Of a stretch of 64,000 bases of DNA, positions 26,389 through 40,710 are shown piece by piece (the first letter of the stretch is position 1; every line of letters starts with the position of its first letter). The stretch is from Baylisascaris procyonis (lineage: Eukaryota > Nematoda > Chromadorea > Rhabditida > Ascarididae), in assembly GCA_037389465.1 (NCBI GenBank), contig JAZARR010000154.1, positions 2,914,001 to 2,978,000 on the forward strand, read 5' to 3'. The notes beneath the pieces are model-generated. The model searched no databases and was not told the DNA's origin. It was given only the letters and a program-made list of their open reading frames with translations. A program made the translations under genes and the position numbers.

Positions 26389-29300
26389 TCTTCAAATCAT
26401 TAATATTCATCCATCAAAATATATTAAAGTTTCACTTATCAAATATTTCGTTATATGTGAACAATTTTGGCAGAGAATAACATAGAATGATGAAGATCGC
26501 AATGCTAACGGTGTGTCATTATTGACGATAAACGAGAATCCATAGAGAGTCAATTCAATGTGTGCTTATAGTATTAGCATGATGTGTGTATGAGTTGTGC
26601 GCAATCAGTTAGTTCCTCGCAATTGATACCATTAATGGAATATAGAAATATGGATTAGTCAATCCGAAATGTTTGTGATGAAAAAAATGTTTAAAAGGGA
26701 CTTTTTAAATTAAACGAAATTTTTTTCAAAGAAGGACAATAAATTTCTTCAGAGATGCTCATAAAAATAATATTCTATGTTGGAGTAAGTGCTTTGTTTT
26801 GTAGAGAAAATATATTATTAGATAGCGATTTATCGTTATAATTACTTATGTATATTGTTATAATTTCGCAATAAAGCAGGAAAGAAAAAAGAAAATTTTG
26901 CGTTTTCAAAACGTTAACAATGATTTTTATGGCCTATAAAATTTAAATAACATAGTATAATAAATCATATTTGACTTGAAATTTAAATCACATGAATTAA
27001 ATAAACATCATGAATGGGGTAAAATGTTAATGTTTTATTCATCTCATATTTAGGGATTTGATATTGTTGGCAATTGAGTACAATTTTGATGAAGCTATAA
27101 TTTTGACACTCTCCCCTCTTTCATATGGGGCGGGAAAATATGCGTAAATAAGTGGTGCTTTTAGTTTTTTAACTGTAATTTTCGCTAAGGCACCCCTAAT
27201 CAACGGAAATATTGCTTCTATCAACGAAAAATTTCTTTCAAATTACCGCTCTATTTCTTCAACAATGGGTAAACAATTTTTTCGCAGTGCATTCCTATGC
27301 TTATTTGCTACGGTGACATTAAATAGTAACACTCTTCATATATGGATGGAACTATGTGGTGGATAGTGGAATGATTCCTTATAACTTTTACTCGTTCTCA
27401 AACATTCATAAATTTAAGTAGTATCTCATAAATCTCTTGCTAATCCACCATTCTTTTCGATTTGCCAATTTTTATTCATCATATTTCTTGGAAAATTTAT
27501 GCTTTAGGTGGCCATATTTATAGACGCTCCTCTAACTATTTATAAAATCATTTTTTGTGCATTATTTTTCTCCATTTTTTAAGTATCAATGCAACACTTC
27601 AATAGTATAACAGCAATATTTATATTTGCACTCCCATATGAGCACAATTAATATTATATTTGATTTATGGTTATGCGCTCTCCAATTCAATTGTCACTCG
27701 TTGTAGCAGCCTTATCTGTTCGTCTAAATTATCGAAATCATTTGAGTAACTTTGACGATATTCATTTAAAATTTAAATGAATTTTCACTTTTTCATCTCT
27801 CTTTTATGCCATGCGGTATTCATCCCTATATTTGCGAATGAAATAACCAATGTTATGCGTTTAAGCATTATTTTTTGTCGAAATTATTGCGTTTTTTTTT
27901 TTATCTTCAATATATTTACTCATCTTTGAAGGAGTCTCTTGTTTCAAAGTTCATTCGACGCATTGCATATTGATAATACTGCTATGTATTTGCTTATGCC
28001 TAATCTCATATCAATTTTGGTGCAACCTTTAAAGATGCCTAGCAAAATTCAGTTGGATTTAGTCTAGTTTCAACCTTATTAGATCCCCTTTTTTTTTGTC
28101 ATTGAATAATTACGATATATTCTCTTCATATTCAACTGCATTCATTACGGTAATTCGGTCTTCGAGGCATTAATTCAGTTAGCTCCTCGGAGATGAATAA
28201 TGATATCATTAAGAAAGTTACTGGCAAATGTGTTCTCTAGTAGCAGTTTAAAGTCTGCGCAAATATGTAAATTTTTAGTCCATCTGGCGCGTTTTTCCAC
28301 ATTTTCTTAGTTAATAATGAGATGGAGCAACTGCTTAAGTTCATTTCAATAAATTCTTTCGTTGCCCATAATTAATGAACAATCTGAAATGATTGTGTAA
28401 TATTTGAGAGAGATTAATAAGTGAGAAAACTAAAGCAAAGCGCAGCAGCCATCATTATAATCGTTCCTCTCACTGATTATCCATAACTGATGAATCGATA
28501 AGATTGCTTTCCTTTTTGTTTTCATATTTGATCTTATCATATTTCACCAACTTTTTTTTTTAAATTGAATAGCCATTAGAGTATTATTTGAGGTATTCAT
28601 TGGAAAATTTACATTAATTCAAAATTGAATAATTGCCTATCGGATATATAAATATTGATTTTATCTTTGGAGTTTATTATCGATTTATTGTTTACACGTA
28701 TAAATTTTGATAATTAAAACTTTAAACAAATTATTTACTACCAAGAAAATTCTCTTCGAATTTTTTTAGGTTGAAAATTTATTCAAACATAATTTATTGA
28801 AGAAATTAACAATAAAGTTTTGCATTAAAAAATCATGAATGCTGATCAATTTAGTAATTCTTCTTCACTTTGAATATGCAATCGTTAATAATTGTGGTAA
28901 TTTTTCTATGCGCAAAAAAAAAGAGAAATCGTAGTTGAAAGAAAATATTGTCGTATCCGTTTTGCAAATTTTTATCACTTTCATCGAAAAATGAATTTGC
29001 AATTGTGAATCGTTGTTCATAATATTTTCTAGACGATTCACATTCAACACTTGACATTCTTTGTGAAGTGTTGTTGAAAGTGCTCATTTATTGTATGCCA
29101 TGAAATTCCAACCAAACTTTTGCAATTATTTCTTCAATTTTTTATAGAAAGAAAAAACAACTTTGCGAAGGTCGATGCGAAAAACTTTGAAATTGAAAAT
29201 ATCTTTAATCTATCGAATTTTTATGAAAATTTCAATAATTAATTCGAATGAAATTTTTTAAACAATCATTTATTATACGAATAAATCTGTGAAAAAATAT

Positions 29301-32300
29301 TAATATTATTTTATTTTTTGCATTGATCGTTTTTTATGATGCAAAAAAGCTGTGAAGCATTTAGCCACTAACTTCAAAAACTTCACCATTCTTCTAAGTT
29401 CCTTTTATATCGTATTTTTTATCTCGAAGGATTTCGTTAATTCACATATTCGTGAAATTTACATATAAATTCCAGAAATTGCACTGATGTTATTGTTTTA
29501 TCGAAAAAATATCAAAAATTGGAATGAACTAATAAATTGAGAACAAAAGCTGAAAAATATTTAAACAAAAAAAAATGCTAAAATCAATGTTTTTATCTGC
29601 ATAGGTTGACTTAACAATAAGTATTTCACTCATATTAGATCAAAGTGATAGTCACAATTGTTATAACCAATTGTTATAACTATCAAAATTTGATATTGCT
29701 CGAACGATCCTTAAATTCTTTGCATTGTATAGATACAATTTTTATGCGTGAAGAAAATCGAAAATTGCACATTCACCGAAAAAATTATTTTTCTAGATTG
29801 CACTATTGCGCATTTCACATAATAATTTGAGTTTTTCACAAATTTCAGCATCATCTTGAGGTCATTAAAGCAATTGTCATTCATCTAATCTAAAATTATT
29901 CACTGAAAAATGTCGGATAAATCGTCCTCTTCCTTCTTAAAAAGAGTATCTCAATGCAATCCAACACAACATTTCAAAATCCATCTAGTACGAGTCAAAT
30001 ATTTTTGCATCGTCAATCTATGTAAATAAAAAACAATAATGTAACATTTCGTAATTTTTAAACTGCTCATTTTCTTATTTCCAATTTAATATTTTATTCG
30101 AGTTTTTGATATTTTTAAGTGAAAGAATCAAGCCTATAAGTTTCATGTATTATTTGACGACATCTATAGAGATGGAAAATAATAATATTTAAAAAAAAAC
30201 GTTAAAAAGTGAAGTTTTTGAGAACTCAAAAGCAGCTAAAATGCTTCTGGGCAACCCTCTAACTAATGTGGCTATTTCATGTTTCAAATGAAATGACAAA
30301 AACATTATATTTTTAACTCTCAAAAATAGTGTTCTATTTGCGAAATTGTCTTCCGTTTAGTATTCTAATCTCATATTGTCGGTACTTGTGAATATCGCAT
30401 GATTTTATTAGCACATTTAGTGGCAGTATGATGCTTTTTTTTTTGTTATAGTATTTATCATAGTAATTTATGTTCACTAATATATAACGTAGTAATTTGT
30501 GTTCCATTTTTGCGTTTTCCGTTATTTAAATGCTTTCTGCGCCACATTTTTATTGGAATACGCATCTTTTGGAGGCATTTCCATCTGTTAATATGTGTGA
30601 ACGCATGCTTCATTTCATCGAAACGAATAAATTTGCAACATAGACGTAGATAGCCTTTAAAATCAGTACGACAAATTGCATAGGATATGAGGATGATGCT
30701 GCTGCAGTAGCTTAACGGTCTCTGGTTCGGTTTCGGCAAACGACAAACTTTTTGCATCTTAAACGCTCACTGTGTAGAATCAAATGAAATTTGAAAATAT
30801 TCATGCTGCATTTGTGAATAAAGCTAGCTTTGTGATCGTTTTTATTTTATTAATTCAGTTAAAATATCTGCGCTTTCGAAGATTTACAGTTCAATTCCCA
30901 TAAGCAGCAAACGTTTTCCACTTCACATCTCTAGATCAAAATCGAATTAAATCTCTGCCATAGTTTCTTTGCCTACTTGTGAGACTTTGATCAAAGAATC
31001 AATAATGCGCTCACTGGGCAATGCCTTCGATATGTTAGCGTCGATGGGTTGTCGAGCACGGAGGACCAAAAACTTCGTTGAAATCGACGCTTCATTAAAC
31101 GTCGGGTAGAAACTTTTTTGATTAGCGTTCCATCTCTTCCACCACCCGGCTCCCCTTCAACATTGCATCCATGATTTTTGCGTAGGATAAATAACTCCTT
31201 GTCCTTATCAACCGCTTTCTGCTTTTGTTTTAAAATCGAAAAATTCATTTATTTGGATATATTTGAAGAGTTTCATAGTTATATTGCACATTGCGAAGTT
31301 TTTGAGAGAGAAAACCCTCCACCTTGATAAGATGTTCATTCTCCTCTTCACTTAACTATAACATATCCTCTTTAAAAAAAGCCATGCAAGACTTGTCATT
31401 CCTGGTGTTCTATTGGAGATGTGCGTTGATCATTTCTTCAAAAATTTTCGAATTGCAACGAACCTCATATGAAGCGCTATCGACTTAGAAATGCTGGATA
31501 CTATGAACCTCTAATATACTTGCTCCTTAACAAGGTTTCAGGCGTAAGTTATTGGCAGTGTATTACAGTTGTGCTATATAGTAGCATCCATTCTTGTGTT
31601 TGTTATATCATTTATGAAGGACTACTTACTGCATATAACACTAGTTATTGTTGCTACGTTTTATATTGAGAGTGTTGATTGAATCTTTTTTTTTTTGCAT
31701 CTTGTTCAGTGTAGTAGTGAGGGGTTATGTGATTCGGAATGCAAACGAGTGAGGGAGAGCGTGAGTGCATTTTAGGGCGAGCAAATCACGTATTGCTGAC
31801 GTGCCTCTTTTGTTGACTTTTCTTTTCAAATCACTTCGCTCTCGTTTCAAACCCACCCCCTTCACTTTTGGATTTATTTTTCATTTATCCATCTATCGAT
31901 GCCATTCGTATCCTTTCTATCCGAGAATATGTTATCCTCTCTAATGCACTCATCGATTATTTATTCAAATTTAATCCTACCCATCAAAGAAATCTTTTTT
32001 ACTCATTAAAACATACGTTTTTTTTTCAGTTGTCGAGCTGTTTTTGATTATTCAATGCTACTACATTTATTCTAACACGGTCATTTCCTTTGAAAAAGTA
32101 AGAAAAGGATTTATTTATTTCTCCCCTCCCTCCTCCCTCCCTTCTCCCCTTCCCTCTTTCATGTTGTTGACAGTGATTTTTATTGCCATAAAAGATTAGT
32201 GCTATTAACTAATATAAAATATTTATGTGAAATAAGCAGCTTGGCATCAATCAGAATCATTGAAAATTGTTTGTGTGCTTAGCATTAAGTTGCATTGCAT

Positions 32301-32905
32301 ACGGCGATAAGGCAATCTCGATGAAGTTTGCATTCTCGCAACATCACAAATATTTGTAGCGTTAGTGAATCAAATTTACATTCCATCATTCATACCATTT
32401 TCGTTGATGACTAAGATTAGCGAATAATGATGCAAAATGCTCATAGTTGATTCACACCATTTTGGTGATATTTCTTAACATTTCTAATTGCAATGTTTTA
32501 ATGTAATTTGCAATTGTCGATGTAGAAATGATCGCTAAATCACTTGCCACTTTGAATTTCCACTATTCTACGAAACTATCAATCCTTTTACGAAATATTT
32601 TCACTAGTAAAAACTAGCGTTATCGTTTGGTTTCTAGTTTTCTTCAATGCGTATGATTACAGTTACAAACTCTAGTCCCTATTAATAAGCCTTTTCTTGG
32701 AAAATAGATTGTTTATGCAAAGTTGTTAACGCTATAAGTGCTGCTATCACCACCGCAAAGATAAGCCTTCATCTCTAATTAGTATACATTCGGTTTATTC
32801 TGTGATATACTGGCATAGTGAACCCCGCAAAACTATCAGCAAGCTTGCGATACAAGACACATTGATAGGGGAAGTATTATGGTCCCTTACAATACGTGCT
32901 CTTAA

Positions 32906-32966
<61 letters not shown>

Positions 32967-33820
32967 TCGCTCATTTCACTTTCTGTTGAACGTACATCCG
33001 CCTTGAATTTTGCAAATCACACAAACCCCCTCTCCTCAAACTCATTGCGAATGCTATGAGACCTACAATTTATAAAAATAAAACACAATACCTGTGCAAA
33101 TGTTTTTTTTCTGTGTAAAACTGCATAGTGGTAGTGCAGTGCTTGCATTCAGAGTATGTCTGTGTATGTCTGCTTGTCTCATAAGTCTACGTCCAGAAGT
33201 CTCGGTGGCAAGTCTTTAATAGGTGTACTCGACACCATAGTGGATTAATGTACCCAATTTGGCTGTTATTAACTATCTTCAATATAAAAGCTTGGGGATT
33301 TTAAGTGTTAGGAAAATTTCGATGAAATCGCACTCCCGAATTTACCTCTACAACTGGTCCGGTTGCAAGCCAAAAACGAATTGTTTGCTTGAGCATTTAA
33401 AAATCCGTCTGCAGACAAGAAAATGCATCACTAGGCATCATTTGAGCATTTCTTTTCGAATATTTACACAACGAGTTGATTCAGTGTGTAGAATTTCAAA
33501 AAAGCGCCTATCTTGTCAGCTTCCTTAATGCGTTTCCCTATTAGTATGGGAAGTATTCTTCGCCCTACTATTGCATTTATTAAGTACGTTATCACGTTTA
33601 CAGTAATTCGATGCGGTAGTTAAGAAATCAGAAAATGCTTCCATACTCTCCATAATCATTCCTTTTGCATTCAATAATAAAATAGTGAAGAAATTTCAGC
33701 GTATAAGAGCGACGTTCAAATGTATCATTTTCCAAAAGCGTTGATAATGGCAAGTTGAATTTTTATTGAACCATTGTTATTGTGGAAATTATTTTTATCT
33801 CATGAAAAAACTAGTATAAG
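26389..33820. other. AT-rich intergenic region
   Basis: This is long, very AT-rich sequence without recognisable exons. An (AT)n array lies at 32909-32964. Protein-like but unassigned pieces are a minus-strand frame at 30458-30757 (99 codons), a less AT-rich island at 30960-31250 and a short + strand piece at about 31385-31520 that reads LVIPGVLLEMCVDHFFKNF and then meets two stops. None has support beyond composition. Confidence 0.5.
32909..32964. repeat. (AT)n microsatellite
   Basis: 28 AT units in the intergenic region. Confidence 0.97.
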
Positions 33821-33832
33821 AACGAAAAGCAC

Positions 33833-34616
33833 TGATCATCACTGTCAACGAGGGACAAATCTCACGTTTAGATGCGGTAACGACAGCAGCATTTGTATCT
33901 CTGTCACTATCGTCCTATGATGTTGGTTTTGCTCTTTCCCAACTTGCTAGAAAATTGACCTGGAGAGACTGATTCGAGGGCTGCTTCAGGAAGTCATTTG
34001 GCGTCGTTGACAGTATCGGTGTCTGATGCCACATTTTTGGCTTTAAGAAGATTATGAAACCCCTATGTGATTCTCCTCAATAATTTCAAATGTGATAGGT
34101 GAATATGTGTTCGATTCTTATTTGTCGAAGTGGTTTAATAAAAAACGGGCGACCAAAATTTGAAAGTGTGTGGAGGATGCAAAGCTATATCACTTTCAAA
34201 GTCTTCAAGTATAGCATGAAGTGAACTGCAGCTATATTGGATATCGTTGATTGTCGAGCCCAAGCGGTCGTTAATTATCGTCCGGCGTAATGTAAACAAT
34301 TGAATAAGATCGTACGAGAGGGATTTTTAGATCATCGATAGCGAAAGTGAATCATAAAAGAAAAGAGGTTCTCGATGGCATCAGAAGTTCCTCGAAGAGT
34401 CAGAGAGATGAAATTTCGCGAATTCTCAGAAATTTCGCGGATCATCGCTTTTCTTTTCATCCTTTGAGGTTTCATGAAGATTCCAGGTTAACTTTTAAGC
34501 CGAGTAATTGTGAACTTTTTAGATGCGAAAGAAATAGTAGAAGTGTTGATAAACTGAACTGGTCACTGCTACTACCACTTACTACTTGTCGCAAAGCCTT
34601 GTTCTGCTTATATTAA
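33833..34616 (+). pseudogene. decayed protein-like sequence, family unknown
   Basis: About 0.8 kb reads as protein in pieces that change frame and carry stops. One frame gives ITVNEGQISRLDAVTTAAFV and SYDVGFALSQLARKL before a TGA. The next frame gives IDLERLIRGLLQEVIW. Further on come EYVFDSYLSKWFNKKRA and AAILDIVDCRAQAVVNYRP, with stops between. This pattern suggests an old, mutated coding sequence such as a transposon. I cannot name the family, and chance is possible. Confidence 0.25.
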
Positions 34617-34947
34617 CACTACTTACAACCACATCTTTTACATTACTCCTTTGTCTTTATTTGTCGCCTTAATACTGTTTTCAAAACGCTATCGCAACCT
34701 CCCCCAACCTCTTCCTTTGGCAGCTCCGGCTGGCGGGACCCGATTCAGGTATGGGGAATAAAGAGTCAGGAAACCAAATCAGCGGAGTGTTATCTCTGTA
34801 CCTATGACTCCGGGATGAAGGGGATCGACACCTAGCTACTCAGATTTCATAAAGCAGGAAAGCCGACTCCCTGTTTTGATTTCTTCCAGAGCAAAGAGCC
34901 ACTTTCGAAGCCAGCAGAGGGTCCGATCCAGATTCAACTTGTTGGAG

Positions 34948-35148
34948 TCATTTGGCTGAGTCGCCCTTACTGCTTGCAACAACCTGAACTTCATTGAGGT
35001 CACCCAAAAAGAACATCCTGAATTGCGGGACTTCTGTCAAGAGCTCCATCCACCAGTCAAAGTTGTCCAGTCTGTCATTTGAGAATGCGAGGCGGAGGAA
35101 TTTAATCATCACCTTCACTCTGTCTTTCCCATATATGGCGTCTGCTGC
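34948..35148 (-). mobile_element. possible retroelement fragment (endonuclease-like)
   Basis: In a block clearly less AT-rich than its surroundings (about 34680-35300), the minus strand is open for 66 codons between TAG and TGA. It reads KVMIKFLRLAFSND, then DNFDWWMELLTEVP and RMFFLGDLNEVQ. A hydrophobic strand followed by GDLN after a helix resembles the hydrophobic-GDFN motif of non-LTR retrotransposon endonucleases. After the stop, further protein-like codons follow on the minus strand. This is motif resemblance only. No reverse transcriptase motif was found nearby. Confidence 0.3.
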
Positions 35149-38100
35149 CTAGTCTTGGATTTGAAGAAGTTTTGTAAGGGAATCAACTCGGGCTGCATTT
35201 GGCTACCTAAAGTACTTTGATGCCCAGGCAAAGCAAAATTCTGCTCTTACGAAGTCCATACTTCAGCGATCAGCATGCGTACGCATCAGACAATTAAAGT
35301 GATTACATCAAGTAGAAGCAAGAATTATACGGCTAAGATGGGTGGATAGGCACACCTATGGGAATTTTTTGGCCACTCTAGTGATATGCTCAATGCCTCG
35401 ATATTCAGTCTCGAAAACGAATAAATATGACGAATCGGGAACATTTGTTTCATGCTCTTATTTATAATATGGAAATATATATTCGTTGAGGTGTTAGGTT
35501 TACGGTGATATGTGTCCCTCCTCCCTTTCCCACTCTCCTTCCCTCCCTTGTCAAGAAATCTACTGGTTTGAATGTTATTCAACGGGTAAGATCCTATCGA
35601 ATGGAATGTTATCTTACAACAATCTCGTTGCATTCCTTTACGATTGATTTTGAAACGAGTTTCTGCAACAAAAACATAGCCGAAAAATTTTCATTTATTA
35701 TTTTATTTTATTTCATTAAATAAATATTCAGCTATCTTTATCAATAAATATTCAATTCTCATATCGCTAAATATTTCTAAATAAATTAATTGTTACAAAG
35801 TCAATGAACTTCTTCAAAAACTCAACGATAGGTGATGTGCATTCATGCGAACAAGTGATATTTGATCCTATTTGAAGGCACCAACTAAAGCTTTTATATG
35901 AGCATTCAGTCATTAAAAAAAACCCCTAAAACATCAATCGTCATACATTGATAGACGAAATGATGTATTAACACATTGAATTGGCGAACAATGACCCGAT
36001 TCATCAACGTTTTTTGTACTGTTAGGGAAAGGATTAAATTTAATTATCTTTATTTGGTAATAAAGCGTTTTATCATGCGGCCATTCCTTCACAATAGATC
36101 GCAAGAAAATATAATGAATGCAGAAAAAAAAAACGAAGAAAATGTTCTGAGTTTAGTAGATGAGAAACGAAAGAAATTATAATATGCAAATATTCGTGAG
36201 ATAAGAATGGAACATATAATAGAAAGCAAATAAAGCAGTCTAGCTGGTTATTGAATGATGTATTTGATAGAATAATTGAGGCTCAGCAATGGAGAGGGTG
36301 AAGGAACTTAGAAAACAAATGCAGGAATAATTGTGCACAAATTACAGCATATAGCATCTTTTGGTAAATTTTTATGCACAACTCTTCTTGCATTTACTTG
36401 CAAAATTAATTGTTTCCGTTATTTTTTTTAATACTTCCCTTATTGTTTTTTTTTTCACTGTTTTCTTCCCTTTTTTTTACATAACAGAAGATGGGATGTA
36501 GATTCTTAGTGCTAAATATATCGGCTAACATCATAAGATGACTTCCAATATTCATGAAAAATGGAATCATTTATCATTTCTTAGTAGAAAATAGGAAAAA
36601 CTGAATAATTTTCAACTTTTAAGAAATGATGAAATTTTTGATGACTAAATAAACACATTTAAAAAAGCCTCTTTATGGGGCAAAATGTAAGAGTGTAGGA
36701 CACACACCTGTCGTCGGATATGTTTTTTTGCTTATCATTTTATCAGTGATATGTCAAGGTCGTAATGCGTCATATTGCTCTATAATGCACATTCTTTTCA
36801 ATACGCATTCATATTGTCACGTTGTGTTTAGAGTGCAATCAGCCGATCTTTATATTGGTATCGTATAATGGCTAACAATATAATAAATAAATGCAAAAGT
36901 TATACTTTTTGTAATTGCATATAATATCTACTTCGTTATTCATTGTCTATGCTCATTGCAATTAAATTCTAAGCGTTTATCTATTTTTCTTCAACTAGAT
37001 TTCCCTATTCACATATTATCATCGATAAGCGATTTATTTATTTCCTTCTCATTTCCTGCCAATTCCATCTGAGAGGATTCTTTGCGTCTGTTAAGAAAAT
37101 TAATTCAAAGGGCGTTTTCTTCGAAGAAAAGACGAATACCATAGAAATATATTCGGTGTTTCCCATAAAAATGTGTTACGAGCGAATTTCTTTGCTTATT
37201 TATGTGCAAATGTGCTTAACGCTTTTTGGATTTTCTATATGTTTCACATCGTTGTCGAAAATTACATTCCCATTGACCGTCTATGATTGTTAGAGATGCG
37301 CTGTGGGATACTTTCGAGAAAATATTCGCTTTGAATTTAATTTCATCTGCGTTGTAATGTTTACATTTAAAACATTCATCGTACGATCCTTTTAACCACT
37401 ATGGAAAGAAATGCGTAAAGAATGCCAACAATTCACTTATTCATTGCTCATTTGATTTACCTAAATGGGAAGGGAAAAACGTTGGCGGGCGAAGATGGGG
37501 AGGGGAGAAATATAAGATAGTCTTTTAAAAAATAATTCCTTAATATTTTACTGCTAACCATCCATCGCAATGGTTTCAAAAATCTTCTTGAAAAAAGAAA
37601 ATTTATTTACTCTCATGATAACAACAAATATAGTACAGCTAAAGAACACAGATATGATGAATATATAATCAGCTAGAAATATAATCGAAAAAGAGGAAAG
37701 AAGACATGAAAAATAAAGTATAAAGACATCAAAGAACGAAGTAATAAAAAGGAGAGAAGAAAAGATAGAAATGAAAAAAATAGAAAAAATTAATGAAGTG
37801 ATAAATTAAAGGGAGTAGTAATGATAAAATCGATGTATAGTTGAATGGTCTCTTGCAATTTTTATGTCATTTATAAAAATATTCAAACATAAAAATGACC
37901 AATCAGTCACAACTAATTTGATCATAAACCGTTTAATATGTGCAACGTTTATATAAATTTGAATATGTAAAATACACGTAATAGTGACGTCATTAAGCGG
38001 ATGTTTCAGTTGCATTAAACACACAATGATTCCTCTCATTTAATGAGTAATGAGGAGGAGTGGTCATTTGCGTGGAGATGACCATCGCACTTAAAATAAA

Positions 38101-38777
38101 TCTTATGAACATTTCAAATCAATGCAGTTTAATTGTGTGATATCAGTCAATCACTAATTAGAAAAAACTTTTAGCTATGATGAAAATGATTGAAATTTTT
38201 CAAATTTTTTCTTCTCGGTGATAAGAAAATTGAATTTTTATTGATTGGGAATGTGAAAATCTTTTTTTTTTCATCACAGCAGGAAATTAAAATTAAAGTG
38301 TGTAAAGAAGATAGAGTCGAAATTGTTTAGAGTATTTGCATAAAAGCTGAAAAGCATAACATTTTTTTTTCGGTCACAAAAAATTCTATTGTGCATTCAT
38401 TAGCATTGGTGACGCGCTTTCCTAGATCCTCCTTTTGATTTCGCGTGGATAGCCATTCTCATTTCCTGAGCACTAATTTTTTAATTTTATTGTTTGCTCT
38501 TAAAAATCTCCCATATGAAAGACATGTGTTTAAAATAGAAACGGTTTAATGACAGCTGATAGTGCGAAGTTGCAGCGTTATCTTATTAAATGACATCAAA
38601 CTGTAATCTACAAAAAGGCTTATATCCGGCAGATATCTCTTAATATGTCACTGCTGTCAGTAAAAGAATAAAAAAAGAGACTCTTAAAACGCTATTCTAC
38701 ACCCACTCTTAATTTCTTTATGAAACATTCGTTTGGTGCATATATTTACCTGCAGTCCTAAGGAACTGAATTTTCGT

Positions 38778-38840
38778 CAGGGGATTATTTATATACGCTT
38801 ACAGATCTCAGGCCTAGTAGACCAACGGCTAGACCACTGA
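38778..38840 (-). pseudogene. tRNA-like remnant
   Basis: On the minus strand, GTGGTCTAGCCGTTGG resembles the D arm / box A of eukaryotic tRNAs. It is followed by ACTAGGCCTGAGATCTGTA, which could be a decayed anticodon arm, and then a C run. No box B is seen. The middle matches the tRNA-like remnant near 57160. It may be a tRNA pseudogene or the head of a tRNA-derived SINE. Confidence 0.25.
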
Positions 38841-40245
38841 AAGTTTATTTTTTAAACCTTTTTCACTTATATTTGCATTCAAAGGCCAGTAACGACAGCG
38901 AAATCAAATGTAGAAAATTTTTTGGGAGGTGGAGGACCTCTTCATGTTCTAAGAAATTTACGAAAGTGGATGGGTGGCACAAAAAAAACAACTAAAATTT
39001 CAGTGCAATGATTTATCCGTTAGAAGGGATGATCTCCATCAACGTCACAATTTCGAATGCAAAGCATTCCTCTTACAAATCGTACAGATAGGAAACGTCA
39101 TGCTTGTAGACCAGTATGCAAGGCGAGGAACAAAGAGAACTTCCTAACTTTCCACTTTTCTGGATGCTACAAGAGTCATCCATGAGCAACTTGAATCCGA
39201 ATATGGCGTGTTCTGACTCCAGCAACTGATTCATCCCAGCATCGTTAGCGTTCCAATAGGAAAGCACGAGAGATCAACCAACGAACAGAGAGATGCAGAC
39301 ACAAGTGACGGTGAGTTGCATAGGATGGGCGGTCGTTTGTGTCTCTATTGTAATGAGCGCTCACCAATGCCATAGATAGAGCAGAAAAGATCGCGCGAAC
39401 GTTGTGTTGCTGCATACAGTGCGTTATTGATGTGGTGCTTTTTATTGTTTGTATGTGCGTGAAAATAAAGGGGGGGGGGTTGGTACCCTTATCTTGTATC
39501 CATTCTACTCTCATTGTCGGAAGAAGACCGCTTGAAAATGATGCTTACCATTGTTTGTCATCGCTTATAATTTATAATCGCTTGCATTACCTATATCTTT
39601 GTTCTTCTGTAATGTTTTTTCTCTCTAAGGTATCAACGTCTATTATACAATTATAAAATCCCAAACGTTATGTATATATTGAGCAACTGAATAATTTAGC
39701 AACTGAATAAGCAACTGCTGGACTACTTAATCGAGGTACTTAGAAATCACCCAGCTCGCATTTATTTTCTTTTATGCAACTCGGAGTTTTTCTAAAATAT
39801 GTTATAGGCATATTGTGCTTGCATATTCATATGCGTTCTTATATCTCTCGATCTGTACATTCAGTATTTTCACCTTGAGAACCATAAAAGCTTTAGCAAT
39901 GCGATTTGGTGATTATAATTTACACCGCATATTCCCAATTTTAATTCTCTCTTTTATCAGTTATTGACCCGAAAAATGGTATTAGGGTTTAAATTCCTCG
40001 AAGTTGAGGTGTTGGGGGGAGGGTTCAAGTGTTAAAAAGTTCCGACTGAGATTCTTTTTTTAATACCAAGGCTGGAATAATAAAAATATGTCAAATCATA
40101 GGAAATTGCGAAATAGCGGCATGTCTCCTTCTATACAGCACCGTGTGGGCGGTGCAGTCTTATGAAAATATAGCTGGTTGTTGAATAATGTAATATTTCT
40201 TTTACTTTGCTATTAATTGCAAAAAATTGTCATTCGAATGTCGTG

Positions 40246-40295
40246 CTATTAATAATTGGTAGACATGACTCTATTAATAATTGGTAGACATGACT
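40246..40295. repeat. perfect 25-bp direct duplication
   Basis: The 25-base unit beginning CTATTAATAATTGG and ending GACATGACT occurs twice without a difference, a recent tandem duplication. Confidence 0.95.
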
Positions 40296-40650
40296 ATCTT
40301 TTGTGCTGTGTGATCGTAGCTTGGGAGTTGGGGATCGCAGCTAGGGAATTGGGAGAGGGGTAGTTAGAGGTGAAAAAGAGGGGTTGCTTGGGTACTTTCT
40401 ATGAGTCATCAAGGGACCCGACCTTGTTACATTTTAAAGAAAAGTGCTGTAATTTATCATCCGTTCAGAACAAACGCCATCGTGTCTTTTTTGCGCTCAG
40501 TTGCTGCGTTGCATTGAGGCAAATTATTCAACAATCGATTACATAAATTCGTAAATTTAATTGATCATTTTTATAACCGGACGTTCCCATTTGAAAGCAC
40601 ACTCTTATTGTTTAGATATTTAGGGCGATTGATCTCATGAGTTGAAATGT

Positions 40651-40710
40651 GAAAGCGCATATCGTGCCAATTTTCGTGGCGCGCTTTTCCGTTTGCTATT
40701 TTCGAAATAT
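40651..40710 (+). repeat. dispersed ~60-bp repeat, copy 1
   Basis: It shares AAAGCGCATAT, then TGGCGCGCTTTTCC, TTTG and TTTTCGAAA in the same order and spacing with the copy at 56251-56310. Confidence 0.6.

Noticed and set aside
30706..30735. TAGCTTAACGG and GGTTCGGTTTC as tRNA boxes A and B
   Set aside because: The boxes are only a few bases apart and no cloverleaf can be formed.
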